From Muribaculaceae bacterium (GTDB taxonomy: Bacteria; Bacteroidota; Bacteroidia; Bacteroidales; Muribaculaceae), in assembly GCA_017651515.1 (NCBI GenBank), contig JAGCCU010000039.1, forward strand, positions 1 through 64,000: a stretch of DNA of 64,000 bases, read 5' to 3'. The stretch's first letter is position 1. Each line of letters starts with the position of its first letter. Made by a program: the position numbers and the translations under genes. Positions 37,101 through 46,500 of this stretch are shown piece by piece. Below the pieces are notes generated by a model. That model had not been told where the DNA came from. It saw only the letters and a list, made by a program, of their open reading frames with translations, and made no database searches.

Positions 37101-38000
37101 ATGGGAAAGAAATCATTACTAATCCGACTCTTCGCCCTTGTGGCGGCGATGATGTGCGCCCTGGGTATCCATGCGCAGGAAGCCTATGCCTGCTACACGT
37201 CGTCGAACACCACACTGACGTTCTACTACGACACCCAGCGCAGCTCCCGCCCAGGCACGACCTACGACCTGAACACGGGCACCAACTTTCCTGATTGGGA
37301 CATCAATGTGACCAAAGTGTTCTTTGACCCTTCTTTTGCTGATGCCCGCCCGACGACCACCTTCTTTTGGTTTAGTGACATGGTCAATCTTCAATCTATC
37401 ACGGACGTGAATTATCTGAACACCAGCGAGGTCACCAATATGGAATATATGTTTTTTGATTGCAATCAATTGACAAGCATTGATGTAAGCAACTTCAACA
37501 CGTCTAAGGTGACCAATATGTGTGGCATGTTCGTTAATTGCATAGGGTTGACAAGCCTTGACTTGAGCAGTTTCAATACGTCCAAGATAACCGACATGGA
37601 GGCAATGTTCTACGGCTGCAGAAATCTGCGGACCATCTATGTGGGCAATGCTTGGACCACGAATGCCGTGACAAAATCTCCAAATATGTTCTATTGCTGC
37701 ACCAACTTGGTGGGCGGCCAAGGCACGACCTACGATGCCTCCAACCCGACGGACAAGACCTACGCACACATCGACGGCGGTCCCAGCAACCCAGGCTACT
37801 TCACCGATAAGAATGCTAGCATAGGCGACGTGACTGGCGAGGGTGACGTTGACGTGAGCGACGTGAACGCAGTGATCAACATCATCCTGCACAAGAAGAC
37901 TGAGGCCGACTATCCCGGCAATGCCGACATTACCGGTGAAGGCAACATCGACGTGAGCGACGTGAATGCAATAATCAACATCATCCTCCACAAGAACTAG
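37101..38000 (+). CDS. BspA-like repeat protein with C-terminal dockerin-like module
   Basis: A 299-residue secreted protein. Signal peptide to about residue 25 (ALGIHAQ). Residues about 95-200 carry BspA/DUF285-type repeats of the form FNTSKVTNMxxMFxxCxxL, seen three to four times. The C-terminus has two dockerin type I-like calcium loops (GDVTGEGDVDVSDVNAVINI and ADITGEGNIDVSDVNAIINI, about 240-298). BspA-type proteins act in adhesion; the dockerin would bind a cohesin-like partner not found in this window. Confidence 0.88.
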   Translation: MGKKSLLIRLFALVAAMMCALGIHAQEAYACYTSSNTTLTFYYDTQRSSRPGTTYDLNTGTNFPDWDINVTKVFFDPSFADARPTTTFFWFSDMVNLQSITDVNYLNTSEVTNMEYMFFDCNQLTSIDVSNFNTSKVTNMCGMFVNCIGLTSLDLSSFNTSKITDMEAMFYGCRNLRTIYVGNAWTTNAVTKSPNMFYCCTNLVGGQGTTYDASNPTDKTYAHIDGGPSNPGYFTDKNASIGDVTGEGDVDVSDVNAVINIILHKKTEADYPGNADITGEGNIDVSDVNAIINIILHKN

Positions 38001-38052
38001 TAAGTTCTCAGTAATCAGTCATCAGTTCCCAGTTCTTGTCTCTCGTCAGCAG

Positions 38053-38085
38053 CTCCCCCTCTAAGATAGAGGGGCTCAGGGGGAG
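38053..38085. repeat. Intergenic hairpin with CTCCCCCT/AGGGGGAG arms
   Basis: Outer 8-bp arms with an inner CCTCT/AGAGG pairing between the BspA-like and portal-like genes. It may be a terminator or an intergenic repeat element; there is no T-tract. Confidence 0.4.
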
Positions 38086-38213
38086 TATGAATCTTGCTTC
38101 TTGGTACTTGTCTCTCAGCTTCTCGCTTCTCGTCAGCACTCTTTCCGCGGTTGACCTTGTGATTAAGGAGCTTGTTACGGTATTTTTGCCGCAAGTTTTT
38201 TAATTGTACCTGT

Positions 38214-39602
38214 ATGACACATGAGATGATGGTGCTGCGACGTGCCTACGAGGCATGGATGGGAGGCAGCACGTTGCGCAATTCCCGCGCACGAAACAAG
38301 CGTTTTACCTTTGGTGACCAGTGGAGCGACGTGTCGCTCACCACCGACAGAGAAATGATGACCGACTGGGAGCGGTTTGCCCGCTGCGGCACGACTCCTG
38401 TGACCAACAATCTGATACGCCAGTTGGTGAAGACCATAGTGGGACGTTTCAGGTATAACGTTATAAACAAGGAGAAGATAGCCGACACTGATCTGGCTCG
38501 CCTTCATGACGAGAACGACCTTGCCGAACTCGATTCACGTGCTCTTGAAGAATTTCTTATCTCGGGATGCTGCATCCAGCGAGTAGATTGCGACAGCGAT
38601 GCTGCCGGCCAGTGCTCAAAGGTAGTTACCAACGTCAATCCTACTCGTTTCTTTGTAAATGCCTTCATTGATCCCCGAGGGCGAGACTGCCGCCTCCTGG
38701 GACAGCTGCACGACCTGACGATTGCCGAGCTGATGCACCGTGTGGCGGGGGGATCGCGTCGCAAAGCATCGTGGGTGCGTAGGCTTTACAGTGACCAGGT
38801 GGACAGCCGCATAGCAGCATGCTGCACGCAATTGGGTGCCGACAGTCAGAACGGAATGGACTTCTGGTACTGCCGTGATAGCGACCGTCTACGCGCCATA
38901 GAGGTATGGACGCTTGAGAGCCGCGAGGTGATGGTGTGCCATGACAAGCGTACGGCGCAGCTGGAGGTGATCCCTGTTTCGCAGGCAAACAAAATGCGTG
39001 GCAACCCTCACCTGTCGATGCGTTGGGATGTGCAGTGGCATTGGCATTGCCGATGGTTCACACCAATGGGCGACGTCCTCATAGAGTATGATGCCGACGG
39101 TGGTCATCATCCTTTTGTGATGCGATTCTATCCACTCATCGATGGTGAAGTGCATTCGCTGGTAGAGGACGTTATTGACCAGCAGAAGTATCTCAACCGC
39201 CTGATCAGTCTTGTGGACCAGGCGATGATGAGCAGTGCAAAGGGCGTGCTGCTATATCCGGAGACAGCATTGCCCGACGGCTTCACATGGAATGATGTTC
39301 GGCGCGTGTGGAGTTCGCCAGGCGGCATATTGCCTTATTCGCCGACACTGAGCGAAGCGCGTCCGGAGCAGATCCAGGCTAATGCATCGGACTTTGGGGC
39401 CTATGACATGATCAACCTGCAGCTGAAGATGCTCGAAGAGGTGTCGGGCGTGCATGGCGCCTTACAGGGCAAGAACGTGGCTACAGGCGGCTCGTCGTCG
39501 CTCTACAAGATGCAAAGCGACAATGCCGACTTGGCCTTGACCGACATCTATGACACCTTCAATGCTTTCCGCCGCCAGCGTGACACCCTAGCCTTGCATT
39601 AA
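38214..39602 (+). CDS. Isolated phage portal-like protein
   Basis: 462 residues from the ATG at 38214 (MTHEMMVLRRAYEAWMGG); an upstream TTG at 38172 is less likely. It resembles P22-like portal proteins: RFTFGDQWSD near the N-terminus, NNLIRQLVKTIVGRFRY (about 66-82), a central domain and DQQKYLNRLISLVDQAMMSSAKGVLL, then TGGSSSLYKMQSDNA. Portals form the ring through which phage DNA enters the head. No terminase, head or tail gene lies nearby. It stops just after the region where portals normally go on, so it may be C-terminally truncated. It could be a prophage remnant or a domesticated gene. A terminator follows at 39606. Confidence 0.7.
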   Translation: MTHEMMVLRRAYEAWMGGSTLRNSRARNKRFTFGDQWSDVSLTTDREMMTDWERFARCGTTPVTNNLIRQLVKTIVGRFRYNVINKEKIADTDLARLHDENDLAELDSRALEEFLISGCCIQRVDCDSDAAGQCSKVVTNVNPTRFFVNAFIDPRGRDCRLLGQLHDLTIAELMHRVAGGSRRKASWVRRLYSDQVDSRIAACCTQLGADSQNGMDFWYCRDSDRLRAIEVWTLESREVMVCHDKRTAQLEVIPVSQANKMRGNPHLSMRWDVQWHWHCRWFTPMGDVLIEYDADGGHHPFVMRFYPLIDGEVHSLVEDVIDQQKYLNRLISLVDQAMMSSAKGVLLYPETALPDGFTWNDVRRVWSSPGGILPYSPTLSEARPEQIQANASDFGAYDMINLQLKMLEEVSGVHGALQGKNVATGGSSSLYKMQSDNADLALTDIYDTFNAFRRQRDTLALH

Positions 39603-39605
39603 TGT

Positions 39606-39639
39606 AATAAAGCCGCAGCGTAGTCGCCGCGGCTTTATT
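39606..39639. terminator. Terminator hairpin between convergent genes
   Basis: AATAAAGCCGC and GCGGCTTTATT arms with an inner GCG/CGC pair and a 4-nt loop, 4 bp after the portal-like gene and 28 bp before the end of the convergent starch-binding gene. The A/T ends give short U-tracts both ways. Confidence 0.8.
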
Positions 39640-39666
39640 GCTATTCTAGACTTTCTAGAGCTTCTA

Positions 39667-42600
39667 TTATCTAATAATCTTAGTGGTTGAGGCGGAACCG
39701 TCGGTGAGGCGGGTTACGACGATGTTCACGCCCTCGAATGGACGGCTGCTAATCTTGCCGGTCACATCGATGTACTGGATGCTCTTAACTTGCTTGAAGC
39801 CGTTGTCGTTCAGGTCGCGCACTCCGGTAATCACACTGTCATCGCTGGTGAGATTAAGTGGAGAGACGATGTAACGTGATGAAGTGGCATTGTCCTCCTT
39901 TGGTTGTACCTGCTGAGCACGGATTGGCGCCTTGCCCGATGCCGACGAACCGCCTTCATCGCCCTCGGCGAGACGGATGATGCCTTCAAATTGGTATAGC
40001 TGATAAGGCTCCAGAGATACTGGATCTTGCATGTCCCATTTAATCTTGAAGAAACCATTCAAATCAAAGCCGTTGTAGTAGTATAGCGTTCCAGTGTTGT
40101 CGTAGTTGTACTGGCTACGTTCACATACAACAAACTCATTGTTTCCGTTGTAGAGAGCCCATGTGATCTTGGCATATTCCTGCGGCTTGGGTGTTACGAA
40201 GAACATGTCGTAAGTATTGCCATTGGTATCGGTACCCGTTTGGTTGCCGATGAAACTGCAGGTGATGAAAACATTGGCCTGGCTGAGATAGTCATAATCA
40301 GCAAGACTGTTTGCATCAGGCAAAGCATGAAGGGCAAGCCTCATTTCGGGATTGTAGTTGTTTACCAACTGAGCATTTACTGTCTCCTTAGGAAGAACTT
40401 TGCCTTCGAAATTGCTCAACAATGCCAGTTGTGCCTCCTTGTTATTGAGCTCGAAACCAGGGTATTGCGTTGAAAGTGTGAGTTTTACCCAGTTGCTTTG
40501 ATCATAACGGTCGGGTCGTGGAGGAAAGATGCTTTCTACCTCACCATCGAAGGGATAGTATTCACGCATGTAATCCACCTGACCTTCCTGCTGCAGAGAT
40601 TTCTCCACATACTGTGTAGTGACAAAGTTGTTCATGTCCTTGCAGTAGAGAGCTCCATACAATGTTACGTCTTGACCGTCAACCTGTATTAGGGTCTCGG
40701 CACTATCATCGAAATAGACCGCTACGAGGTCTTCCTCGATGGTATAGACGGGGCCGTTGAGCACGCCGTTGCGGATGATGTTGCCCAATGACCGTCCAAG
40801 AACAATCACGCCGCAGTAGTCATAGCAGGTGCCGGTGCTATAGCCAAAGTCGCCAGTCTGCTCCTTGGCGGCAGTAGTTGCCAAACCAGTGTAGTAATCG
40901 TGGTTCAAATCGTGTTCATATACATGGTTGTCATCTATGCCATTGTTAAAGATGATTCCCACCTTACTGTCTGATGTAATGCCAGCAGCTTCGTAGGCTT
41001 CGGTGAGGTCGATGCGCCATACCTCATAACCGTCCTTGTCATAACCCACAAGTTTGCACAACGCACCTGGGTAGATTGGATTGCCGTCATAGGGTGCCGG
41101 TGGCTTGAGCAAGTCGTGGTTATTACCTTGTTCATCGGTATACCAAGAGTGACAGAACACATGTGCCCAGCCAGGGGTGTTGGTGAAGTAGGCGTATTTA
41201 TGACCCTCGATCATCACGGCACAGTCGGCAGCCTCCTGTGCAGCTGCAACGTAATAGTCACGTGTAAACTCGTCAAGTGCGGTGTCTGTTGCTGGCCAGG
41301 TGAGGAATATCTCACCAGACTTTCGCCACTGTATGTCGGTCATGTTTTCATCCTCAAGGTCTTGCAGATTATAGGTGTAATCACCACGGGTAAACCAGAA
41401 GTCGACTATTGCATTGTCAATTTCCCAGGTCCACCACTTACGACCATCGGCGGTAGTGATTGTCTTAGCTTCGTTGGGCTCTTCATTTTCGTAGAATACC
41501 CTGCGATTAGTGGCAATCTCGGTGCGTGGAGGGCGGTCGACATGTATGTAAGCAGTATTCTCTTTATTGCGCTCCTTGTCGTAAGCCCACAGTCTAGGAT
41601 TAGTGACATTGGTCTGCTCCAGATGCAGGATTACCTTGCTGCCGAGCACTTCGGCCATGCTGAACAGAGCTATGGTACCAGCAGAGGGGTTAACCACGAC
41701 ACGATAGATTCCGGCAGTGCCTTCTTCCATCTTGAAATCTTTGTCACTGCCTTGCGACAGGGCATTCTGAAGAGTCATGTTGAGTTCTTCTGTGGTTATT
41801 GCCCAGTACTCGCCTAGAGCGTTTGAGCCAAGACGGTCATTGGCTATTTCATTCCAACTGTCACCTAGTTTCGTGGTGAATTGGAATGTGCTGCCTTCTT
41901 CGAGCGTGACCCCGGTCAGCGTATAGGTAATGCCGTCAGTTGACATCATTGATACGCCAGCATTGGGACTCCAGTTTTCACCGTAGTACATGTACAGGGC
42001 ATTGTATGCACGCTTGATGGTAACTGTCATGTTGTTGAGATTGACAGTGATGTTGTAGTAAGCCGTCTCATCCATCATGAAGTTCTTGTCATCGCCAGTC
42101 CACTTTAACAGGTCCATAGGAGTGGGGCCTTCCTTATTGGTCATGCCACTTGTGACTAACCAGAAGTCGCCATCGGCTGCCGAGGTGAGGCGGTATCCGT
42201 TGAGAACATTCCATGCGTCTTCATTATCGATTTGGGCAAGGTCGGTTGCAAAGGAGAATGTTGCTCCAGAGATAATCTGCACATTAGAGAGTGTAAAGAC
42301 AGTATTGTCTTCGTTGGCAGTCATTGTCATTCCCACGACGGGTGACCAAGGATTGCCATTTACCTGTCCGATGACATACATCTTGCCGGTAGGAGCCACT
42401 GTCTTGACATATCCGGTTGTACCGTCATAAACATAGTAACCAACCGATTCGTTTTGGCTGATGTTTCCTGTCTGTTGGTTTTCTCCATCGTTAAACAGGA
42501 AATTGATATTGCTGTCGTAGGTCTCGTAAGTGATTTTGTACCAGTAGTTGCCGTCGTCAAGTCTCTCGGTAGTTGAAAGAAGAGTTCCGTGCCAGGTGTC

Positions 42601-43401
42601 ACCTATTGTTTGGTCGTTATTGTCCCAAGCATAGATGTAAGGTGCTTGCTCGGCTCTCACATAGATGGTGTAGGAACTGGCAACAGGCATTTCAGGCCAT
42701 TCTGAAATCGTAACCGTTGCAAATGATCCGCCAATATTTTGACCATACCAATACAAAGCTCCATCAGAATAATTAAGATCGTCCGATTGGTTGCCGCTAT
42801 TATTGTGGAAGATAATTTTGTTGGGGGCTGTATTTCCAGAAATTGGAACATAATAAATATCACCATCGGAATTATGACCTACTTTATTAGAAATCTCTTT
42901 TCCAGGCCAACTTCCTTCAGTTTCATTGTCATAAGTATAAACATATGGTTTGGTGAAACTTGAATTGTTTTGGAAAAAACAATAATGTGTAGTGAGTGAG
43001 CCTTTCAATGATGTGAAATCAATGTAGGCACTTTCGCCATTATACCAAAAATATCTTGTTCCACTCACATTGGTGATGTCATTTGTCTGTTTTCCATTAC
43101 CATCGTTAAAAATGATGCTTGCGGAATTCAGTCCAGTAAATACTTCGTAATACCATTTTTTATTGTCACTTGTAGTAACACTTTTGCTCATTGTGGCGCC
43201 CGACCATGTGGTATAGTCGTTAAATTCTGTGCCACTGGCAGTTCCAGAGCAAGAGCCGTCAGTATCGAATACAAAGAGTTTTGGAGCATTGGTTGCTTGC
43301 ACCCAGATGGTGACATCGGCAGTTGCTTGTAACGAACACCATGCGAGGGCAAACATGGTGAATAGCCCTCGCATGATAATAGAATTGTTGATTCTTCTCA
43401 T
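39667..43401 (-). CDS. Large secreted starch-binding protein with CBM26-like modules
   Basis: A 1244-residue secreted protein with no visible catalytic domain. The start may be the ATG at 43401 or 43374; a signal follows (MRGLFTMFALAWCSLQATA). Three CBM26-like modules come first, each with a YxYAWD-type strand and an IIFNDGxGxQT end (about 29-130, 140-240, 245-330). Next are two SusE/F-like domains (MYVIGQVNGNPWSP and LYMYYGENWSPNAG starts), then less clear beta regions and another CBM26-like stretch (VGIIFNNGIDD). It ends in a VKSIQYIDVTGKISSRPF tail common on secreted Bacteroidales proteins. Encoded after the two amylases, it probably holds starch at the cell surface. Confidence 0.75.
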   Translation of the reverse strand: MRRINNSIIMRGLFTMFALAWCSLQATADVTIWVQATNAPKLFVFDTDGSCSGTASGTEFNDYTTWSGATMSKSVTTSDNKKWYYEVFTGLNSASIIFNDGNGKQTNDITNVSGTRYFWYNGESAYIDFTSLKGSLTTHYCFFQNNSSFTKPYVYTYDNETEGSWPGKEISNKVGHNSDGDIYYVPISGNTAPNKIIFHNNSGNQSDDLNYSDGALYWYGQNIGGSFATVTISEWPEMPVASSYTIYVRAEQAPYIYAWDNNDQTIGDTWHGTLLSTTERLDDGNYWYKITYETYDSNINFLFNDGENQQTGNISQNESVGYYVYDGTTGYVKTVAPTGKMYVIGQVNGNPWSPVVGMTMTANEDNTVFTLSNVQIISGATFSFATDLAQIDNEDAWNVLNGYRLTSAADGDFWLVTSGMTNKEGPTPMDLLKWTGDDKNFMMDETAYYNITVNLNNMTVTIKRAYNALYMYYGENWSPNAGVSMMSTDGITYTLTGVTLEEGSTFQFTTKLGDSWNEIANDRLGSNALGEYWAITTEELNMTLQNALSQGSDKDFKMEEGTAGIYRVVVNPSAGTIALFSMAEVLGSKVILHLEQTNVTNPRLWAYDKERNKENTAYIHVDRPPRTEIATNRRVFYENEEPNEAKTITTADGRKWWTWEIDNAIVDFWFTRGDYTYNLQDLEDENMTDIQWRKSGEIFLTWPATDTALDEFTRDYYVAAAQEAADCAVMIEGHKYAYFTNTPGWAHVFCHSWYTDEQGNNHDLLKPPAPYDGNPIYPGALCKLVGYDKDGYEVWRIDLTEAYEAAGITSDSKVGIIFNNGIDDNHVYEHDLNHDYYTGLATTAAKEQTGDFGYSTGTCYDYCGVIVLGRSLGNIIRNGVLNGPVYTIEEDLVAVYFDDSAETLIQVDGQDVTLYGALYCKDMNNFVTTQYVEKSLQQEGQVDYMREYYPFDGEVESIFPPRPDRYDQSNWVKLTLSTQYPGFELNNKEAQLALLSNFEGKVLPKETVNAQLVNNYNPEMRLALHALPDANSLADYDYLSQANVFITCSFIGNQTGTDTNGNTYDMFFVTPKPQEYAKITWALYNGNNEFVVCERSQYNYDNTGTLYYYNGFDLNGFFKIKWDMQDPVSLEPYQLYQFEGIIRLAEGDEGGSSASGKAPIRAQQVQPKEDNATSSRYIVSPLNLTSDDSVITGVRDLNDNGFKQVKSIQYIDVTGKISSRPFEGVNIVVTRLTDGSASTTKIIR

Positions 43402-43586
43402 CAGTTGAAATTATGGTTTTGTTGATTTATTATCTTTATTTAGAGGTCGAGTAAACTTGACCATTGCAATATTTGACATAGAGAATTCAGAGAACTACAT
43501 CTCGTAGTCCTCTGAATTCTATTTATTTTCAAATGCTTCATAAACATGTGTCTTGTGGCTTGTCGGTCAAGCCAAGCACTCGTTTA

Positions 43587-46500
43587 TTATCGGCGGCCGA
43601 GAATGATGTTGATGATTGCGTTAACGTCGCTCACATCGACATCGCCGTTGCCGTCTAAGTCAGCAAGTTGTTCAAGTGCTTCGTCGTTGATACGGTTCAG
43701 GATGATGTTGATGCAGATGTTCACATCGGATACATCCACGTAGCCATCATTATTGAGGTCACCTACAACTACTACTACTGGTTCGTCTATTGGCGTGTAG
43801 CTAATCAGACTGAGCTCCAGCATGTCGCTGACAGGAGTTCCCTCACGAGTTTCAACGATGCTCTTGGCGATACCTACTAAATCATATTTCCCATTCTCAA
43901 CGAATGATATAGTATCTTCGCCCTCATAATTGTCGAGGTTGATGGCGAAGGCTCCGATCAAGTCGTTCTTTGCATTTTCACCCTTTTCCAGATCAAACAC
44001 ATGCTTGCCATTCTCCTCGCCACGATAGTAAACGCCAGTTACAAGGCAGTATTCGTTGGGCTGCGGAGTTACCAGGAAGTACTCTGGGTTGGCGGCTGTC
44101 ATGAAGTTTGCAGCAATATAGCTGTTAGGAGCGTATTCCTCTTGGCTGTTGCCAGGCATTGGGAAGGCTGCAACCTCAATTTTTGGATTTTTCTTGTCAA
44201 CAAGCTTACCCACGATAGTCTGGCTGAGCAGGCTCTTGTCGTTGAGAACGATGTCGGCCAATGAATCCGGCAATACGATTTCAACCCAGTTGCTCTGGTC
44301 GAAGTCCTTTCCTTCCAGCGCTTCAGGAACAGGCTTGTTGTCGGTGTTGACAGAAAGGTTGAGTGCCTCGCCGTCAGCATCCTTTGCAAAGACACGCATT
44401 CCGTTCTTGTCGGTGAAAATAGCAGAGATTTCGTTGCTGATGATATAGCTCTCATTGACCTCACCATTCTTCAGTACCTCAGCAAGAGTCTTGATGTTGT
44501 CGTTGGCCATGCCAATCAGGCCTTCGGTGGTGTAGTAACCGCCATTGACGAAGGCGATTGGATCGGTTTGCGCTTGAATGTTGTTGCTGAAGATGATGTC
44601 GCTCGGCATGTTGGTGGTGTCGTTGTAGGTCCAGCGATATACGAGGTTTCCACTTGGAGCCGTACCAACTACTTCGGTCAGTGCCTCGCCTGGCCAGCCG
44701 TGTTCACCAAAGGTGTGAGTACCGCTGTAAACCCATGCGTATGGTGAGCCGTAGCTGCCGTTTTCGAAGTAGAAGTAGAGGCAGTCGTCCATTGTGACGG
44801 CGCACGATGGAATAATGATAGCCTCAGGCTCTGGAGGAGTTATTGCTCCTTCTTCAGGTGTCTCAACATCGGGCAGATAATCAACATACTGTTCGGTGAG
44901 GTTCTCGCCGGTTGACCAGTTGTCGTTGGCATACGGGAACTTCAGGAAAACGTCACTTGTAATTTGGTTCACCTGATAGCGCTCGTTGCTATTCGCGCTG
45001 TTATATAAGATAGCGCCAATTTCCTCCTTGCCAAGGAATGTGCAATAGAACCAGTTCTGTTCTCCGACAGAGGTGGTTGGGAAGCCTGATTCTGACCAAG
45101 AGCCCAGCCAATCCCAGTATATCTGGGTGTTGTTGTAGAATGGATAGAAATAGATGCCATTAGACCATTCTTCATTGCCATTGTCATACATGTACACCGT
45201 TATGGCTTTGGTGGTAGTGGTGTGCTTGGTGTCCTCGCTCACATCGATGTAGCCTGGCTGGAAGCCACTATGACCAAAGTGTGCACCTGGATAGTAGTAG
45301 AAGTAATAATCCTTGCCAGCTTCCAGATAGGTAATAGTGCCGCTCATGTCTTTCTCGCCAGTGATCAAGAACTGGATGCCTGCGGGCACTACGTCTAAGT
45401 GCTTCTTGTACCAGGTTTGGCCGCAGTCGGTTACTGTCTCAGTGAGTTCTTCTCCACCATCGTAGAATCCTGCTGAAACGAGAGATAAACCTTCACCGTC
45501 CCAAGCCCAGAGGTGTGGAGCATCGTTTGTGGTCATGTTCTTGACATAGATGTCAACACCATTGCCTGCGCCGTTGGTCACGTAGTAGCTGCGAGCCACT
45601 TGCTTGATGACTTCGCCGTCCTTGACGATACCGGCACGCAGGAAGTGATTGCCAGTCTCGTTGAAGGTCACTGTGCTGCCGCTTTCGATTGTCGGACTGT
45701 CAACGGTCGGCTCTGTACCATCGGTTGTATAAACAATGGTAGCGTCACTGTAAGATGCTATGATTTTTGCCGACACGCTGCCTTCGTAGCTTCCTGTTAC
45801 CTTGTCAATAGCCAGATCAGGATTTTCTATCATTGGCATATAGGTGTTGGTGACATCATTGGGCTGACCATTTTGAACGGTGTAGAACACATCGCTGTTG
45901 ATGCCCTCGATGTCAGGAGTCTGGCTGCCGGTCCAGTTGATAATCAACGTTACAGGCTTTTCTTGCTTGTCCATCTGAACGTGCCACCAGTCGATGCCAC
46001 CCACTTGAACCTTCTCGTAAGCCAGATATCCGCGCCATCCGCCGAAAGGTTCATGCTTGTTGCCATAGTCATCATAATAGTATGTGTAGAGATAAGGAGC
46101 GTTGTCGTCCTTCACATAGAAGTTGATCTTGTCACTCTGGGTGGCAGTCTTGACATACTGGCGGGTCACTACCGACGAAGTGGGCACAGCGCCCTCTACG
46201 AGTACGCCCACCTTGAGGGTGGTGTTTTCGTTAAATGTGAGGGTAGTGCTCTCGGTGATGGTGTTGTCGCCAGCCTGAGGATTCTGGCCGTTGGTAGTAT
46301 AAACCAGTGTGCAGCCTTCGCTCGAAGGATAGATGTTTACATCAATAGAACCAGTGAATGTGCAACTTTTCCTATCGATAACGGGGTAGCCGTTGATAAG
46401 GTTTTTCTTTGTGTTGCTCTCAATCTGGTCATAGAGTTCGCTGGTTATACTGTAGCGAGCTACTTTGTAGTTGTTCTCATCAGGATCGCTCTCCCATACG

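Noticed and set aside
37119..37991. A 290-codon minus-strand open frame
   Set aside because: It is the complement of the BspA-like dockerin gene; repeats such as DVDYCIHVAHVDV are just reversed dockerin codons.
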